A stretch of DNA of 64,000 nucleotides, taken from assembly GCF_900188025.1 (NCBI RefSeq), contig NZ_FZNO01000017.1:51557-115556 (forward strand), written 5' to 3'. The first letter of the stretch is position 1. The number at the start of each line of letters is the position of its first letter. The position numbers were made by a program, and so were the translations under genes. This DNA is from Blastococcus mobilis (GTDB lineage: Bacteria; Actinomycetota; Actinomycetes; Mycobacteriales; Geodermatophilaceae). The notes beneath the pieces are model-generated. The model did no database searches. It was not told the origin of the DNA and was given only the letters and a program-made list of their open reading frames with translations. Shown one piece after another: positions 18,365-26,531 of this stretch.

Positions 18365-19714
18365 GTGAGCACGGAGACCGCCGCGACCGTCGGCCGGCCG
18401 GCGCGCACCCCGGCCGCTGCGCTACGGCCGGCGCGCACCGTCGCCAGGTGGGCGGTCCGGCACGGCCTGCCCGGCGTCCTCCTCGAGCGGGGCGCCCGCC
18501 AGGGCGACCTGGTCGGCCGGTTGCTGCGGGACCGGGCGGCCCGCGACGAGCCGTACGCCCTCTACGAGGAACTCCGCGCCCGGGGGCCGGTCTCTCCGGG
18601 CAGCATCGGCTTGGTGACGCCCTCGCACGCCGTCGCCTCGGGGATCCTCCGCTCGGACCGCTTCGGAGTCGGGTGGGACCGGTCGGCCGCGCCCCGGCTG
18701 ATCCGGTGGGCGCTGCGCTTCGGCGACGAGCCGGACGCGACCGGCGTCGCCGAGCCGCCGTCGATGCTCGTCGTCGACCCTCCGGATCACACCCGCTTCC
18801 GCCGGCTGGTGAGCCGCGCCTTCACCCCCCGCGCGACCGCCGCGTTCGAGCCGGCGGTGCAGCGCACGGCCGACGCCCTGCTCGACGCCCTCGAATTGCG
18901 GGGCGGGCACGTCGACCTCATCGAGACCTACGCCGCCCAGCTGCCGGTCCTGGTCATCGCCGATCTGCTGGGCGTGCCCACCGAGCGGCGCGAGGACTTC
19001 CTGCGCTGGGGCGCGGCGGCCGCGGCGACTCTGGACCCCGGTCTGTCTTTCCGCCGGTACCTGACCGCGGAACGTGCGCTGCGGGCCATGCACGGCTTCC
19101 TGCGCGAGCACTTCGCGCGACTGCGTCGCGAGCCTGGCGACGACCTGGTCAGCCTGCTCGTCGGGTTGCCGGACGACGAGGCGCTGACCGAACGCGAGCT
19201 CCACGCCACCGTGATGCTGCTGCTCGGCGCCGGCTTCGAGACGACCGTGAACCTCCTCGGCAACGCCGTGGTGCTCCTCGACGCCCATCGCGATCAGTGG
19301 GACGCGCTGGTCGCCGACCCGTCGGGCTGGGACGGCGCGGTGGAGGAGGTGCTGCGCCACGACAGCCCGGTGCAGATCACCGGCCGGACCGCCAAGGAGG
19401 GCGTGACCCTGGCCGGCCGCGGTGTGCGGCCCGGTACGCGGGTCACCGTGCTGCTCGGCGCCGCGAACCGTGACCCCGACGTCTTCGCCGACCCCGCCCG
19501 GTTCGACATCGGCCGGGCCAATGCCCGCGAGCACCTGGCGTTCTCCGCCGGCATCCACTACTGCGTCGGCGCGGGCCTCGCCCGGCTGGAGGGCGTGATC
19601 GGGCTGCGGACGCTGGCCGAGCGGTTCCCCGTGCTACGGGTCAGCGGCCGGCCGGTGCGGCGCGATCTGCAGACGCTGCGCGGGTTCGAGCACCTGCCGG
19701 TGACGCTGCGCTGA
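18365..19714 (+). CDS. Cytochrome P450
   Basis: Soluble bacterial P450 monooxygenase (449 aa, slightly long because of an ~45-residue N-terminal extension). The heme-thiolate motif is FSAGIHYCVG with Cys400, the I-helix oxygen motif is GAGFETT, and the ExxR-region helix precedes the heme loop (VEEVLRHDSPVQ after it). GTG 18365 is the first in-frame start; an internal start nearer VARWAVRHG is possible. No ferredoxin or reductase gene is adjacent, so it must borrow electron-transfer partners. Substrate unknown. Confidence 0.93.
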   Translation: MSTETAATVGRPARTPAAALRPARTVARWAVRHGLPGVLLERGARQGDLVGRLLRDRAARDEPYALYEELRARGPVSPGSIGLVTPSHAVASGILRSDRFGVGWDRSAAPRLIRWALRFGDEPDATGVAEPPSMLVVDPPDHTRFRRLVSRAFTPRATAAFEPAVQRTADALLDALELRGGHVDLIETYAAQLPVLVIADLLGVPTERREDFLRWGAAAAATLDPGLSFRRYLTAERALRAMHGFLREHFARLRREPGDDLVSLLVGLPDDEALTERELHATVMLLLGAGFETTVNLLGNAVVLLDAHRDQWDALVADPSGWDGAVEEVLRHDSPVQITGRTAKEGVTLAGRGVRPGTRVTVLLGAANRDPDVFADPARFDIGRANAREHLAFSAGIHYCVGAGLARLEGVIGLRTLAERFPVLRVSGRPVRRDLQTLRGFEHLPVTLR

Positions 19715-19728
19715 GCAGGGCACTGCGC

Positions 19729-19751
19729 TCTGATCGAACCACGTGATCAGA
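19729..19751. terminator. Hairpin between convergent P450 and GntR genes
   Basis: TCTGATC ... GATCAGA, 7-bp stem with a 9-nt loop, in the gap between the convergent P450 and GntR genes. Candidate bidirectional terminator; stem is short. Confidence 0.45.
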
Positions 19752-19817
19752 AGCAGCGGCCCACGGCACCGCCGCAGGCCACATCCAGCCGTCGCCGACG
19801 TCCTGGAGGGGGCGAGC

Positions 19818-20543
19818 TCAGGCCGTCGGCTCCTTTTGTCCGGCCCACGCGCCACGGACATGCCGGATGTGCCGACGCATCAGGTCACCGGCAGCCTCCG
19901 ATCGCCCCTCCAGGACGAGATCGACGATCTCCTCGTGCTCGCGGGCCGACTGGGCCAGCTCGCCTCGTTCGGCGAGCTGCTGAAGACCGTAGAGGCGGCT
20001 ACGGGCGCGGAGGTTGGCCACGAGGTCGACGAGATGCCGGTTGCCGGTGAGGTCGAGCAACGCCAGATGGAACCTCCGGTCGGCTTCCACGTAGGCGATG
20101 AGGTCGCCCTTCTCGGCGAGTCGCTCGATCGCGCGCGCCAGCGGGCGTAGCGCCTCTGCCCGAGGACGCATCCGGTCGTCCATCGCCGAGGCGACGTCGA
20201 CGACGGCGGGCACCTCGATGAGCGACCGCAGGTACGTGATCTCGTCCAGGTCCTGCTCGCTGAGCTCGGCGACCCGGAACCCCTTGTTCCGGACGGGCTC
20301 GACCAGCCCCTCGCCGGCGAGGTCCAGCATGGCTTCCCGGACCGGTGTCGCGGAGACGCCGAACTTCTGGGCGAGCGCGGGCGCGGAGTACACGACGCCG
20401 GGACGCATCTCACCGGTGACGAGGGCGGCGCGAAGTGCCACTGCGATCTCCTGCCGCAGGTTGCGCCGTTGGCCGAACTGCGGGAGCGACAGGCTGGCGG
20501 CGGCGGACTCCGCTGAGCCGTCCGTGCCGACGTCCGCGTCCAA
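19818..20543 (-). CDS. GntR-family transcriptional regulator, FCD (FadR) subfamily
   Basis: DNA-binding regulator (241 aa). Winged helix with HTH at about residues 54-78 (APALAQKFGVSATPVREAML), then an all-helical FCD ligand-binding domain. Metal/ligand residues typical of FCD proteins appear in EADRRFHLALL and REHEEIVDLV. It is the last gene of the livKHMGF-epimerase operon, 9 nt after the epimerase stop. By location it is the probable local repressor of the hydroxyproline regulon, binding the palindromes at 26.4-26.5 kb. That regulatory link is inference. Confidence 0.93.
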   Translation of the reverse strand: MDADVGTDGSAESAAASLSLPQFGQRRNLRQEIAVALRAALVTGEMRPGVVYSAPALAQKFGVSATPVREAMLDLAGEGLVEPVRNKGFRVAELSEQDLDEITYLRSLIEVPAVVDVASAMDDRMRPRAEALRPLARAIERLAEKGDLIAYVEADRRFHLALLDLTGNRHLVDLVANLRARSRLYGLQQLAERGELAQSAREHEEIVDLVLEGRSEAAGDLMRRHIRHVRGAWAGQKEPTA

Positions 20544-20552
20544 GTCGGCCTC

Positions 20553-21605
20553 CTATCTCAACGTGAAGCCGAGACCGACGGGGTCATCGGGCTCGAGGAC
20601 GAATACGTGTTCTCCGGTGCGGTACGCGGCGCCTTGGACCTCGGAGACGACCGCAGCGCGCGAGCCTACTGTGGCCGGTTCCACCACCCGCCCCACGAAA
20701 CGGGTGCCGACGACGGACTCGTGCAGCAGGACGTCTGCGGGCCCCAGCGTTCCGTCGTCGGCGAGCAGAGCCAGCCGCGCCGAGGTGCCCGACCCGCACG
20801 GCGAACGGTCGACCTCCCCGTCGGCGAAGACGGTCACGTTGCGCTGCCTCACCCCACCGTCCTCTCGACCGAGATCCTCGTAGATGATGGTCCCGTAGAT
20901 GCCGTCCAGCCGTGGATCCCCGGGATGCCGCGCCCAGTCGGTGCCCTGGAGTGCCCACTTGATCTGCCGCCCCGCGGCCAGCAGGTCGGCGTAGTGCGCG
21001 GGTCGGACCTCCAGGCCCAGTGCCGAGGCAGGGACCGAGGCGTAGATCGCGCCGCCGTAGCTGAGATCCACCCGCACCGTTCCCCCGGGGGTCTGCACCT
21101 CGACGTCCCGACCCAGGACGTAGGCGGGCACGTTGCGGAACGCGACGTGCTGCACCTGTCCGGCCGAGCACGTCACCCGGGCGGTCACCCGGCCGGACGG
21201 GACGTCGATCACCACGTCGGTGTCGCCGTCTGGTGACGCGTCCACCAGACCGCTCTGCACCGCCCAGGTGCCGAGCGCGATCGTGCCGTGGCCGCAGGCG
21301 GTCGAGTAGCCGTCCTTGTGCCAGAAGAGGACGCCGAAGTGGGCCCCGGGATCGTCGGGCGGCACGATGAAGCCGCCGTACATGTCCGCGTGTCCCCGGG
21401 GCTCGTTGACCAGGAGTCGCCGCACGACGTCGATCGCCGGATCGGCCTGGGCCGCGGCCCGCCGCTCCAGCACGGAGCCGCCCGGGATGGCCGGCAGGCC
21501 CTCGGTGACGATGCGGAACGGCTCGCCGGCCGTGTGGTAGTCCGACGTGGTGACCCGCGCGGGAAGCGCGTCCGCCCGGAGGGGTGTCGGTCGGCCGGTC
21601 ATCAT
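20553..21605 (-). CDS. Proline racemase/4-hydroxyproline 2-epimerase family protein
   Basis: 350 aa member of the proline racemase superfamily, which inverts C-alpha of proline or hydroxyproline with two catalytic cysteines. Both are present: Cys104 in TACGHGTIAL and Cys270 in DRSPCGSGTSAR. The trans-3-hydroxyproline dehydratase branch has Thr at the second position, so a racemase/epimerase is favoured. ATG 21605 overlaps the livF stop (ATGA), and a second ATG follows directly. It is one of two superfamily members in the regulon; the 27.5-kb copy looks like the standard 4-hydroxyproline epimerase, so this one may act on another proline derivative. Confidence 0.92.
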   Translation of the reverse strand: MMTGRPTPLRADALPARVTTSDYHTAGEPFRIVTEGLPAIPGGSVLERRAAAQADPAIDVVRRLLVNEPRGHADMYGGFIVPPDDPGAHFGVLFWHKDGYSTACGHGTIALGTWAVQSGLVDASPDGDTDVVIDVPSGRVTARVTCSAGQVQHVAFRNVPAYVLGRDVEVQTPGGTVRVDLSYGGAIYASVPASALGLEVRPAHYADLLAAGRQIKWALQGTDWARHPGDPRLDGIYGTIIYEDLGREDGGVRQRNVTVFADGEVDRSPCGSGTSARLALLADDGTLGPADVLLHESVVGTRFVGRVVEPATVGSRAAVVSEVQGAAYRTGEHVFVLEPDDPVGLGFTLR

Positions 21606-22330
21606 GCGCCCAGGTAGGCGTCGATGACCCGACTGTCGGCAGCGAGCTCCTTCGCCGGTCCCTCCAGGGTGATCTCGCCGTTCTCCACCACGTAGGCCCG
21701 ATGCGCGATCCGCAGTGCCGCTCGGGCGTTCTGCTCCACGAGCAGGACCGAGGTGCCGGACTCGTTGATGCGCTGCACCAGATCCATGATCTGCGCGACG
21801 ATCAGCGGGGCCAGGCCCATCGACGGTTCGTCGAGCATGAGCAGCCGGGGGCCGGCCACGAGGGCCCTTCCCACCGCGAGCATCTGCTGCTCGCCGCCGG
21901 AGAGAGTGCCGCCCTGTTGGGTCCGGCGTTCGGCGAGGCGGGGAAGGCGCTCGTACACCTCCTCGATGCGCTGGTCCACGACCTTCTCGTCCTTGACCAG
22001 GTATCCGCCCAGCTGGAGGTTCTCGTGGATGGTCAGGCGCGAGAAGATCCGCCGTCCCTCGGGCACGTGGACGACGCCCGCGCCCACGATCTCCCACGGC
22101 TTGGCCGTCGTGACGTCCGTGCCGAAGGCCTGGATGCGGCCGGATCTGGCCGGCACCACCCCGGACACCGACGCCAGGGTGGTCGTCTTGCCTGCCCCGT
22201 TGTTCCCCAGCAGGGCGACGATCTCCCCCTCGTCGACGTGGATGGACAACTCGCGCAGGGCGTGCACCCGGCCGTAGTACACGTCCAGGCCGTCGATCTG
22301 CAGAGCCCGGCCGGTCGAGGACTCAGTCAT
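21602..22330 (-). CDS. livF: Branched-chain amino-acid-type ABC transporter ATP-binding protein LivF
   Basis: Second ATPase of a Liv/HAAT-family importer (242 aa). Walker A GNNGAGKTTT, signature LSGGEQQMLAVGRAL, Walker B LLMLDEPS. Starts 8 nt inside the end of livG and overlaps the epimerase start. In this operon the whole Liv system probably imports hydroxyproline or a related imino acid rather than leucine or valine (inference from linkage). Confidence 0.95.
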   Translation of the reverse strand: MTESSTGRALQIDGLDVYYGRVHALRELSIHVDEGEIVALLGNNGAGKTTTLASVSGVVPARSGRIQAFGTDVTTAKPWEIVGAGVVHVPEGRRIFSRLTIHENLQLGGYLVKDEKVVDQRIEEVYERLPRLAERRTQQGGTLSGGEQQMLAVGRALVAGPRLLMLDEPSMGLAPLIVAQIMDLVQRINESGTSVLLVEQNARAALRIAHRAYVVENGEITLEGPAKELAADSRVIDAYLGA

Positions 22331-23159
22331 GGGGCACCTCCGTCTCGTCCGCGTGGCTCTCCTCGTCCTTGCCGAGGTAGGCCTCCAGCACGGCCGGGTT
22401 CCGGCGGACCTCCTCCGGAGTGCCGTCGGCGATCTGCTTGCCGAAATTGAGCACGACGATCCGCCGGGAGACCTGCATGACCAGCCCCATGTCGTGCTCG
22501 ATCAGCACCAGCGCCGTGCCCAGGGCGCTGATCCTCCGCAGCAGGTCCAGCAGCTCCAGCTTCTCGCCGTGGTTCAGGCCGGCCGCCGGCTCGTCGAGGA
22601 GCAGCAACCTGGGGCCGAGTGCCAGGGCACGGGCGATCTCCACCCGGCGCTGCTCGCCGTAGGGCAGGTTGCGCGCAGGCCCACCCCGATCCCCGCGCAG
22701 GCCGACGAAGTCCAGCCAGTGGTTGGCCTCCTCGGTGGCCTGCCGCTCCGACCGGCGGAACCGGGGGGTGTGCAGCAGGGCATCGAAAGCGTTCTGCTTC
22801 ATCCGCATGTGCATGCCCGCGCGCACGTTGTCCAGGACGGTGAGCTCGCCGAACAGCCGCAGGTTCTGGAACGTCCGCGAGACGCCACGGGCCGCGATCG
22901 CGGACGGCCGCGCCCCGGTGATGTCGTTCCCCTCGACCAGCACCTTCCCGCCCGTCGGCTTGTAGAAGCCGGTGATGCAGTTGAACGCACTGGTCTTGCC
23001 CGCACCGTTGGGTCCGATCACCGACAGGATGTCGCCGTCGTGGGCCGAGAACGAGAGCCCGTCGACGGCCTTGATCCCGCCGAAGTCCAGGTGCAGGTCC
23101 TGCACGTCCAGCAGTGGCCCCGCGGACAGGGTCCCCGGTGCGTCCGCTACGCCTGCCAT
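22323..23159 (-). CDS. livG: Branched-chain amino-acid-type ABC transporter ATP-binding protein LivG
   Basis: First ATPase of the Liv-type importer (278 aa). Walker A GPNGAGKTS, the LivG-type signature LPYGEQRRVEIARAL, Walker B LLLLDEPAAGLN. ATG 23159 lies 13 nt inside livM. Longer upstream reading in the same frame is a shadow of livM. Confidence 0.95.
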   Translation of the reverse strand: MAGVADAPGTLSAGPLLDVQDLHLDFGGIKAVDGLSFSAHDGDILSVIGPNGAGKTSAFNCITGFYKPTGGKVLVEGNDITGARPSAIAARGVSRTFQNLRLFGELTVLDNVRAGMHMRMKQNAFDALLHTPRFRRSERQATEEANHWLDFVGLRGDRGGPARNLPYGEQRRVEIARALALGPRLLLLDEPAAGLNHGEKLELLDLLRRISALGTALVLIEHDMGLVMQVSRRIVVLNFGKQIADGTPEEVRRNPAVLEAYLGKDEESHADETEVPHD

Positions 23160-24178
23160 GCGTCCTCCTTCTGAACTTCGGGACGTCGGGCCGGGGTTCG
23201 TTCCGACGCCTGTGACGGCCAGAGGCCCTGGGGCCGGAAGATCATCACCACGATGAGCAGCACCCCGAACACGAAGAACCGGTAGTCGGCGGCGTCGCGC
23301 AGGAGCTCCGGCAGCACGCTGACGAAGACCGCTCCGAGGACGACGCCCGGCGTCGAACCCATGCCGCCGAGGACGACAGCGAGCAGGATCAGCGCCGACC
23401 ACAGGAAGGTGAAGCTCTGTGGCGAGATCGCCGACAGCTGGGCGCCGAACAGGATGCCGGCCAGCCCGCCCCAGACCGCCCCCGCGATGTACGCCGCCAG
23501 TTTCAGCTTGTAGGTGTGGATGCCCATCGCCTCGGCGGCGTCCTCGTCCTCCCGGATGAACCGCCAGGCCCGGCCCATGCGGCTGCGGCCGAGACGGGCA
23601 GCCCCGACGACGGCCAGCGCGACGATCACGACGACGGCGTAGTAGAAGGCGACCGGGCTGCTGAGGTCCAGCCCGAAGAGCTCGAGGCCGGGGATGCCGT
23701 AGATGCCCGACGGGCCCCCGGTGATGTCCAGGTTGTTGGCCGTGATCCGGATGATCTCCCCGAAGCCCAGGGTGACGATCGCCAGGTAGTCGCTGCGCAG
23801 CCGCAGGGTGGGTCCGCCGATGATGACGCCGGCGAGGACCGCGGCGGCCAGTACGACGGGCACGGTGGCCAGCAGGGACCAGCCGTAGGTGGTCGCCAGG
23901 ACGCCGCTGACGTAGGCCCCGATGGCGAAGAACGCCGCGTAGCCCAGGTCGAGCAGTCCGCAGTAGCCCACGACGATGTTGAGCCCGACGGCGAGCATCA
24001 CGAACAGTGCCGCGGACGTCAGTACCGACAGCGAGTAGTTCGAGGCGTCCACGAACGGGGCCAGCAGGGCCACCGCGAGCCCGATCCATCCCAGCCGGCG
24101 CTCACCGAGGAGTCGGTTGAGAACGCGGGCGCGCGGGGTGTCGGCGCTGGTCGGCGCCTTCTTCCGGTTCCAGGTCAT
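23147..24178 (-). CDS. livM: Branched-chain amino-acid-type ABC transporter permease LivM
   Basis: Inner-membrane permease (343 aa) with about ten hydrophobic segments and LivM hallmarks GLNIVVGYCGLLDLGYAAFF and a late glycine-rich span GGMGSTPGVVLGA. ATG 24178 overlaps the livH stop by one base (TGATG). Confidence 0.94.
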   Translation of the reverse strand: MTWNRKKAPTSADTPRARVLNRLLGERRLGWIGLAVALLAPFVDASNYSLSVLTSAALFVMLAVGLNIVVGYCGLLDLGYAAFFAIGAYVSGVLATTYGWSLLATVPVVLAAAVLAGVIIGGPTLRLRSDYLAIVTLGFGEIIRITANNLDITGGPSGIYGIPGLELFGLDLSSPVAFYYAVVVIVALAVVGAARLGRSRMGRAWRFIREDEDAAEAMGIHTYKLKLAAYIAGAVWGGLAGILFGAQLSAISPQSFTFLWSALILLAVVLGGMGSTPGVVLGAVFVSVLPELLRDAADYRFFVFGVLLIVVMIFRPQGLWPSQASERTPARRPEVQKEDAWQA

Positions 24179-25071
24179 CAGACACGCTCCGTCACGCGTT
24201 CGCCGAGCAGTCCGGTCGGGCGCAGGGTCAGGAAGAGGATCAGGAAGCTGAAGGCGAAGACGTCCCGCCACTCACCGCCCAGCCAGGCGGTGCCGAAGGC
24301 CTCGAGCATCCCCAGGACGAGGCCGCCGAGCATGGCGCCCTTGATGTTGCCGATGCCACCGATCACCGCGGCCGTGAACGCCTTCAGCCCGATGATGAAG
24401 CCCATCAGGAAGTCGATCTTCCCGTAGTACGCCCCGGCCATGACCCCGGCGGCCCCCGCGAGGGCCGAGCCGATGAAGAACGTCCGGGCGATGACGGCAT
24501 TGACGTTGATGCCCATGTAGAGGGACGCCTTCGGGTCCTGGGCGATGGCCCGCATCGCTCGGCCCGTGCCGGTTCCCATGATCAGCCACTGCAGGCCGAG
24601 CATCAGCAGGACCGCGATCACCACGAGGGCGAGCTGCTGGACGGTGACGCGGGCGCCCAGGAGGTGGACCGTGGTGCCCTCGAGCCGGACCGGGTAGACC
24701 TCCGGGTTGGGTCCGGCGACCAGCCGCATGCCGTACTCGAGGGCGAAGGACGCCCCGACGGCGGTGATCAGGACCGAGAGCCGGGGTGCCGAGCGCAGCG
24801 GCCGGTAGGCCACCCGTTCCAGGATCAGCCCGGCCGTTCCGGTCGCCAGCATGGCGATCAGCAGGACGACGAGGAGTGCGAGGAAGCCGGCCGACGTGGC
24901 CAGCGCACCGGCCATGGTGAGCATCGCGAAGCCGGCGAAGGCTCCGAGCATGTAGATGTCGCCGTGGGCGAAGTTCAGCAGCTTGATGATGCCGTACACC
25001 ATGCTGTAGCCCAGTGCGACCAGTGCGTAGAAGGAACCGACGAACAGCCCGTTCCAGATCAGTTGCGACAT
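24178..25071 (-). CDS. livH: Branched-chain amino-acid-type ABC transporter permease LivH
   Basis: Inner-membrane permease (297 aa), LivH hallmarks GSFYALVALGYSMVYGIIKL and NFAHGDIYMLGAF near the N-terminus and GGIGNIKGAMLGG near the C-terminus. Starts 64 nt after the livK stop. Confidence 0.95.
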   Translation of the reverse strand: MSQLIWNGLFVGSFYALVALGYSMVYGIIKLLNFAHGDIYMLGAFAGFAMLTMAGALATSAGFLALLVVLLIAMLATGTAGLILERVAYRPLRSAPRLSVLITAVGASFALEYGMRLVAGPNPEVYPVRLEGTTVHLLGARVTVQQLALVVIAVLLMLGLQWLIMGTGTGRAMRAIAQDPKASLYMGINVNAVIARTFFIGSALAGAAGVMAGAYYGKIDFLMGFIIGLKAFTAAVIGGIGNIKGAMLGGLVLGMLEAFGTAWLGGEWRDVFAFSFLILFLTLRPTGLLGERVTERV

Positions 25072-25135
25072 CGGTCCGCTCTCTCGAGGAAGAAGTGGCC
25101 GGCGCGCCCTGGAGGGCGCCGGCCACGTCGGCTTG

Positions 25136-26314
25136 TCAGTCCAGTGCGTCCTCGAGCGCGAACTTCCCGTCCTGGACCGACAGGATCAGGAAGCCGCCAC
25201 TGCTGAGGGTGTGCTCCTCGGTGAACTTCAGCGGGCCCGAGAACAGCTCCAGGCCGTCGATGCCCTCCAGTGCGGCGATCACGTCCTCGGTGTCCGTCGA
25301 GCCGGCCTCGCGCACCGCCTCGGCCGCCACCCGGACAGCGTCGTAGGACTGCGTCGAGTAGGGGCCCGGCTCGGCGTCGAACTTCTCGCGGTAGTCCGCG
25401 ATCCAGTCCTCGGCACCGGGGATGGTGTCGGGCGTCTGCGTCATGGTGGCGAAGACGCCCTCGGCGTTCTCCGGTCCGGCGATCTCGACCAGCTGCTGGT
25501 CGACCGAGCCGTCGGCCACCATGATCGGGCCGGTGTAACCCGCCTGACGCAGCTGACGGACGAGCAGCCCGCCTTCTTGGTAGTAGCCGGTCCAGTAGAC
25601 GAAGTCCGGGTCGGACTGCACCACGGCGTTGACGTTCGCGCTGTAGTCGCTCTCTCCGGCCGTCACCGACTCGTGGAGGACGACCTCGGGTCCCGAACCC
25701 TCCTCCAGGAGTTCCGCGGTCCGCTCCGCGATGTCGGTGGAGTAGCTGGTGTTGTCGTCGACGAGGGCCACCCGGGTCGCGTTCTGCCCGGTCATGTACT
25801 CGACCGCGGCATCGGCCTGCTGCGTGCCGGTGCCGTTGATCAGGAACACGTTCGACAGCCCCTGCTCCACGAGCTCCGTGGAGTTCGCGGCCGGGATGAT
25901 CATGGGGACGCCGGCCTTCTCGAAGATCGGCAGCGTCGGCAGCGTCGCGCCCGAGCAGTAGCCGCCGATGGAGATGTCGATGCCGTCGGTGACCAGCTTG
26001 TTGGCCGCCGCCGTGGCGGTGCGCGGATCGCATGCGCCGTCCTCGACGACGAGCTCCAGCTCGCGCCCGTCGATGCCGCCGTCGGCGTTGATCTCGTCGA
26101 TGGCCAGCTGTGCGCCGTTCTGCATGTACGGGCCGATGGCGGCGCTGCTGCCGGACAGCGGCGTGATCATGCCCAGGACGATGGGCTCGTCCGAGCCGCC
26201 CCCTTCCTCGCCGGAGGAGAGCAGGCCGCCTCCGCAGCCGGTCAGGACGATCGAGGCGGCGAACACGCCGAGGTAGGCGGAACGGCTGCGGGGCCGACGG
26301 GACGGCAGTGTCAT
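25136..26314 (-). CDS. livK: Branched-chain amino-acid-type substrate-binding lipoprotein LivK
   Basis: Extracytoplasmic solute-binding protein of the HAAT family (392 aa). N-terminal Arg-rich stretch, hydrophobic core and lipobox LTGC (Cys27) show a membrane-anchored lipoprotein. After it comes an acidic/glycine linker and the periplasmic-binding fold (IVLGMITPLSGSSAAIGP, later FATMTQTPDTIPG). AGAGAGGGAAG precedes ATG 26314. First gene of the minus-strand operon, divergent from the DapA-like gene. Predicted ligand is hydroxyproline/proline-type by context. Confidence 0.94.
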   Translation of the reverse strand: MTLPSRRPRSRSAYLGVFAASIVLTGCGGGLLSSGEEGGGSDEPIVLGMITPLSGSSAAIGPYMQNGAQLAIDEINADGGIDGRELELVVEDGACDPRTATAAANKLVTDGIDISIGGYCSGATLPTLPIFEKAGVPMIIPAANSTELVEQGLSNVFLINGTGTQQADAAVEYMTGQNATRVALVDDNTSYSTDIAERTAELLEEGSGPEVVLHESVTAGESDYSANVNAVVQSDPDFVYWTGYYQEGGLLVRQLRQAGYTGPIMVADGSVDQQLVEIAGPENAEGVFATMTQTPDTIPGAEDWIADYREKFDAEPGPYSTQSYDAVRVAAEAVREAGSTDTEDVIAALEGIDGLELFSGPLKFTEEHTLSSGGFLILSVQDGKFALEDALD

Positions 26315-26373
26315 GAGCGGCTTCCCTCTCTCTGGAGCGACGGCTGAGGCACGGCGCTGGTCGGGGTGCGAGA

Positions 26374-26394
26374 TGTAACGTGTGATGTATTACA
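26374..26394. promoter_or_regulatory. Imperfect palindrome near the livK promoter
   Basis: TGTAA ... TTACA (5-bp arms, 11-nt spacer) in an AT-rich patch. Its right half GTATTACA shares TATTAC with the perfect palindrome 87 bp away. It lies 60-80 nt upstream of livK, where a promoter or repressor site is expected. Confidence 0.5.
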
Positions 26395-26480
26395 GAACCA
26401 GACCCCGCGCGCTCTGGGAAGACTCGACCAGCACTCCACCCGGGCTGTCACCAAACTGAGATCTTCCGCACGTCGAGACG

Positions 26481-26503
26481 CAGTAATATGGTACATATTA
26501 CTG
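26481..26503. promoter_or_regulatory. Perfect AT-rich palindrome, probable operator of the divergent hydroxyproline regulon
   Basis: CAGTAATATG-GTA-CATATTACTG: 10-bp perfect arms around a 3-nt centre, 29 nt upstream of the DapA-like start. It stands out in DNA that is otherwise very GC-rich and overlaps plausible -10 hexamers (TAATAT / ATATTA). Palindromes of this kind are bound by GntR/FCD regulators, and one such regulator ends the adjacent operon. Confidence 0.7.
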
Positions 26504-26531
26504 CTCGACCCTCGAAGAGAAGGCCATCGCC

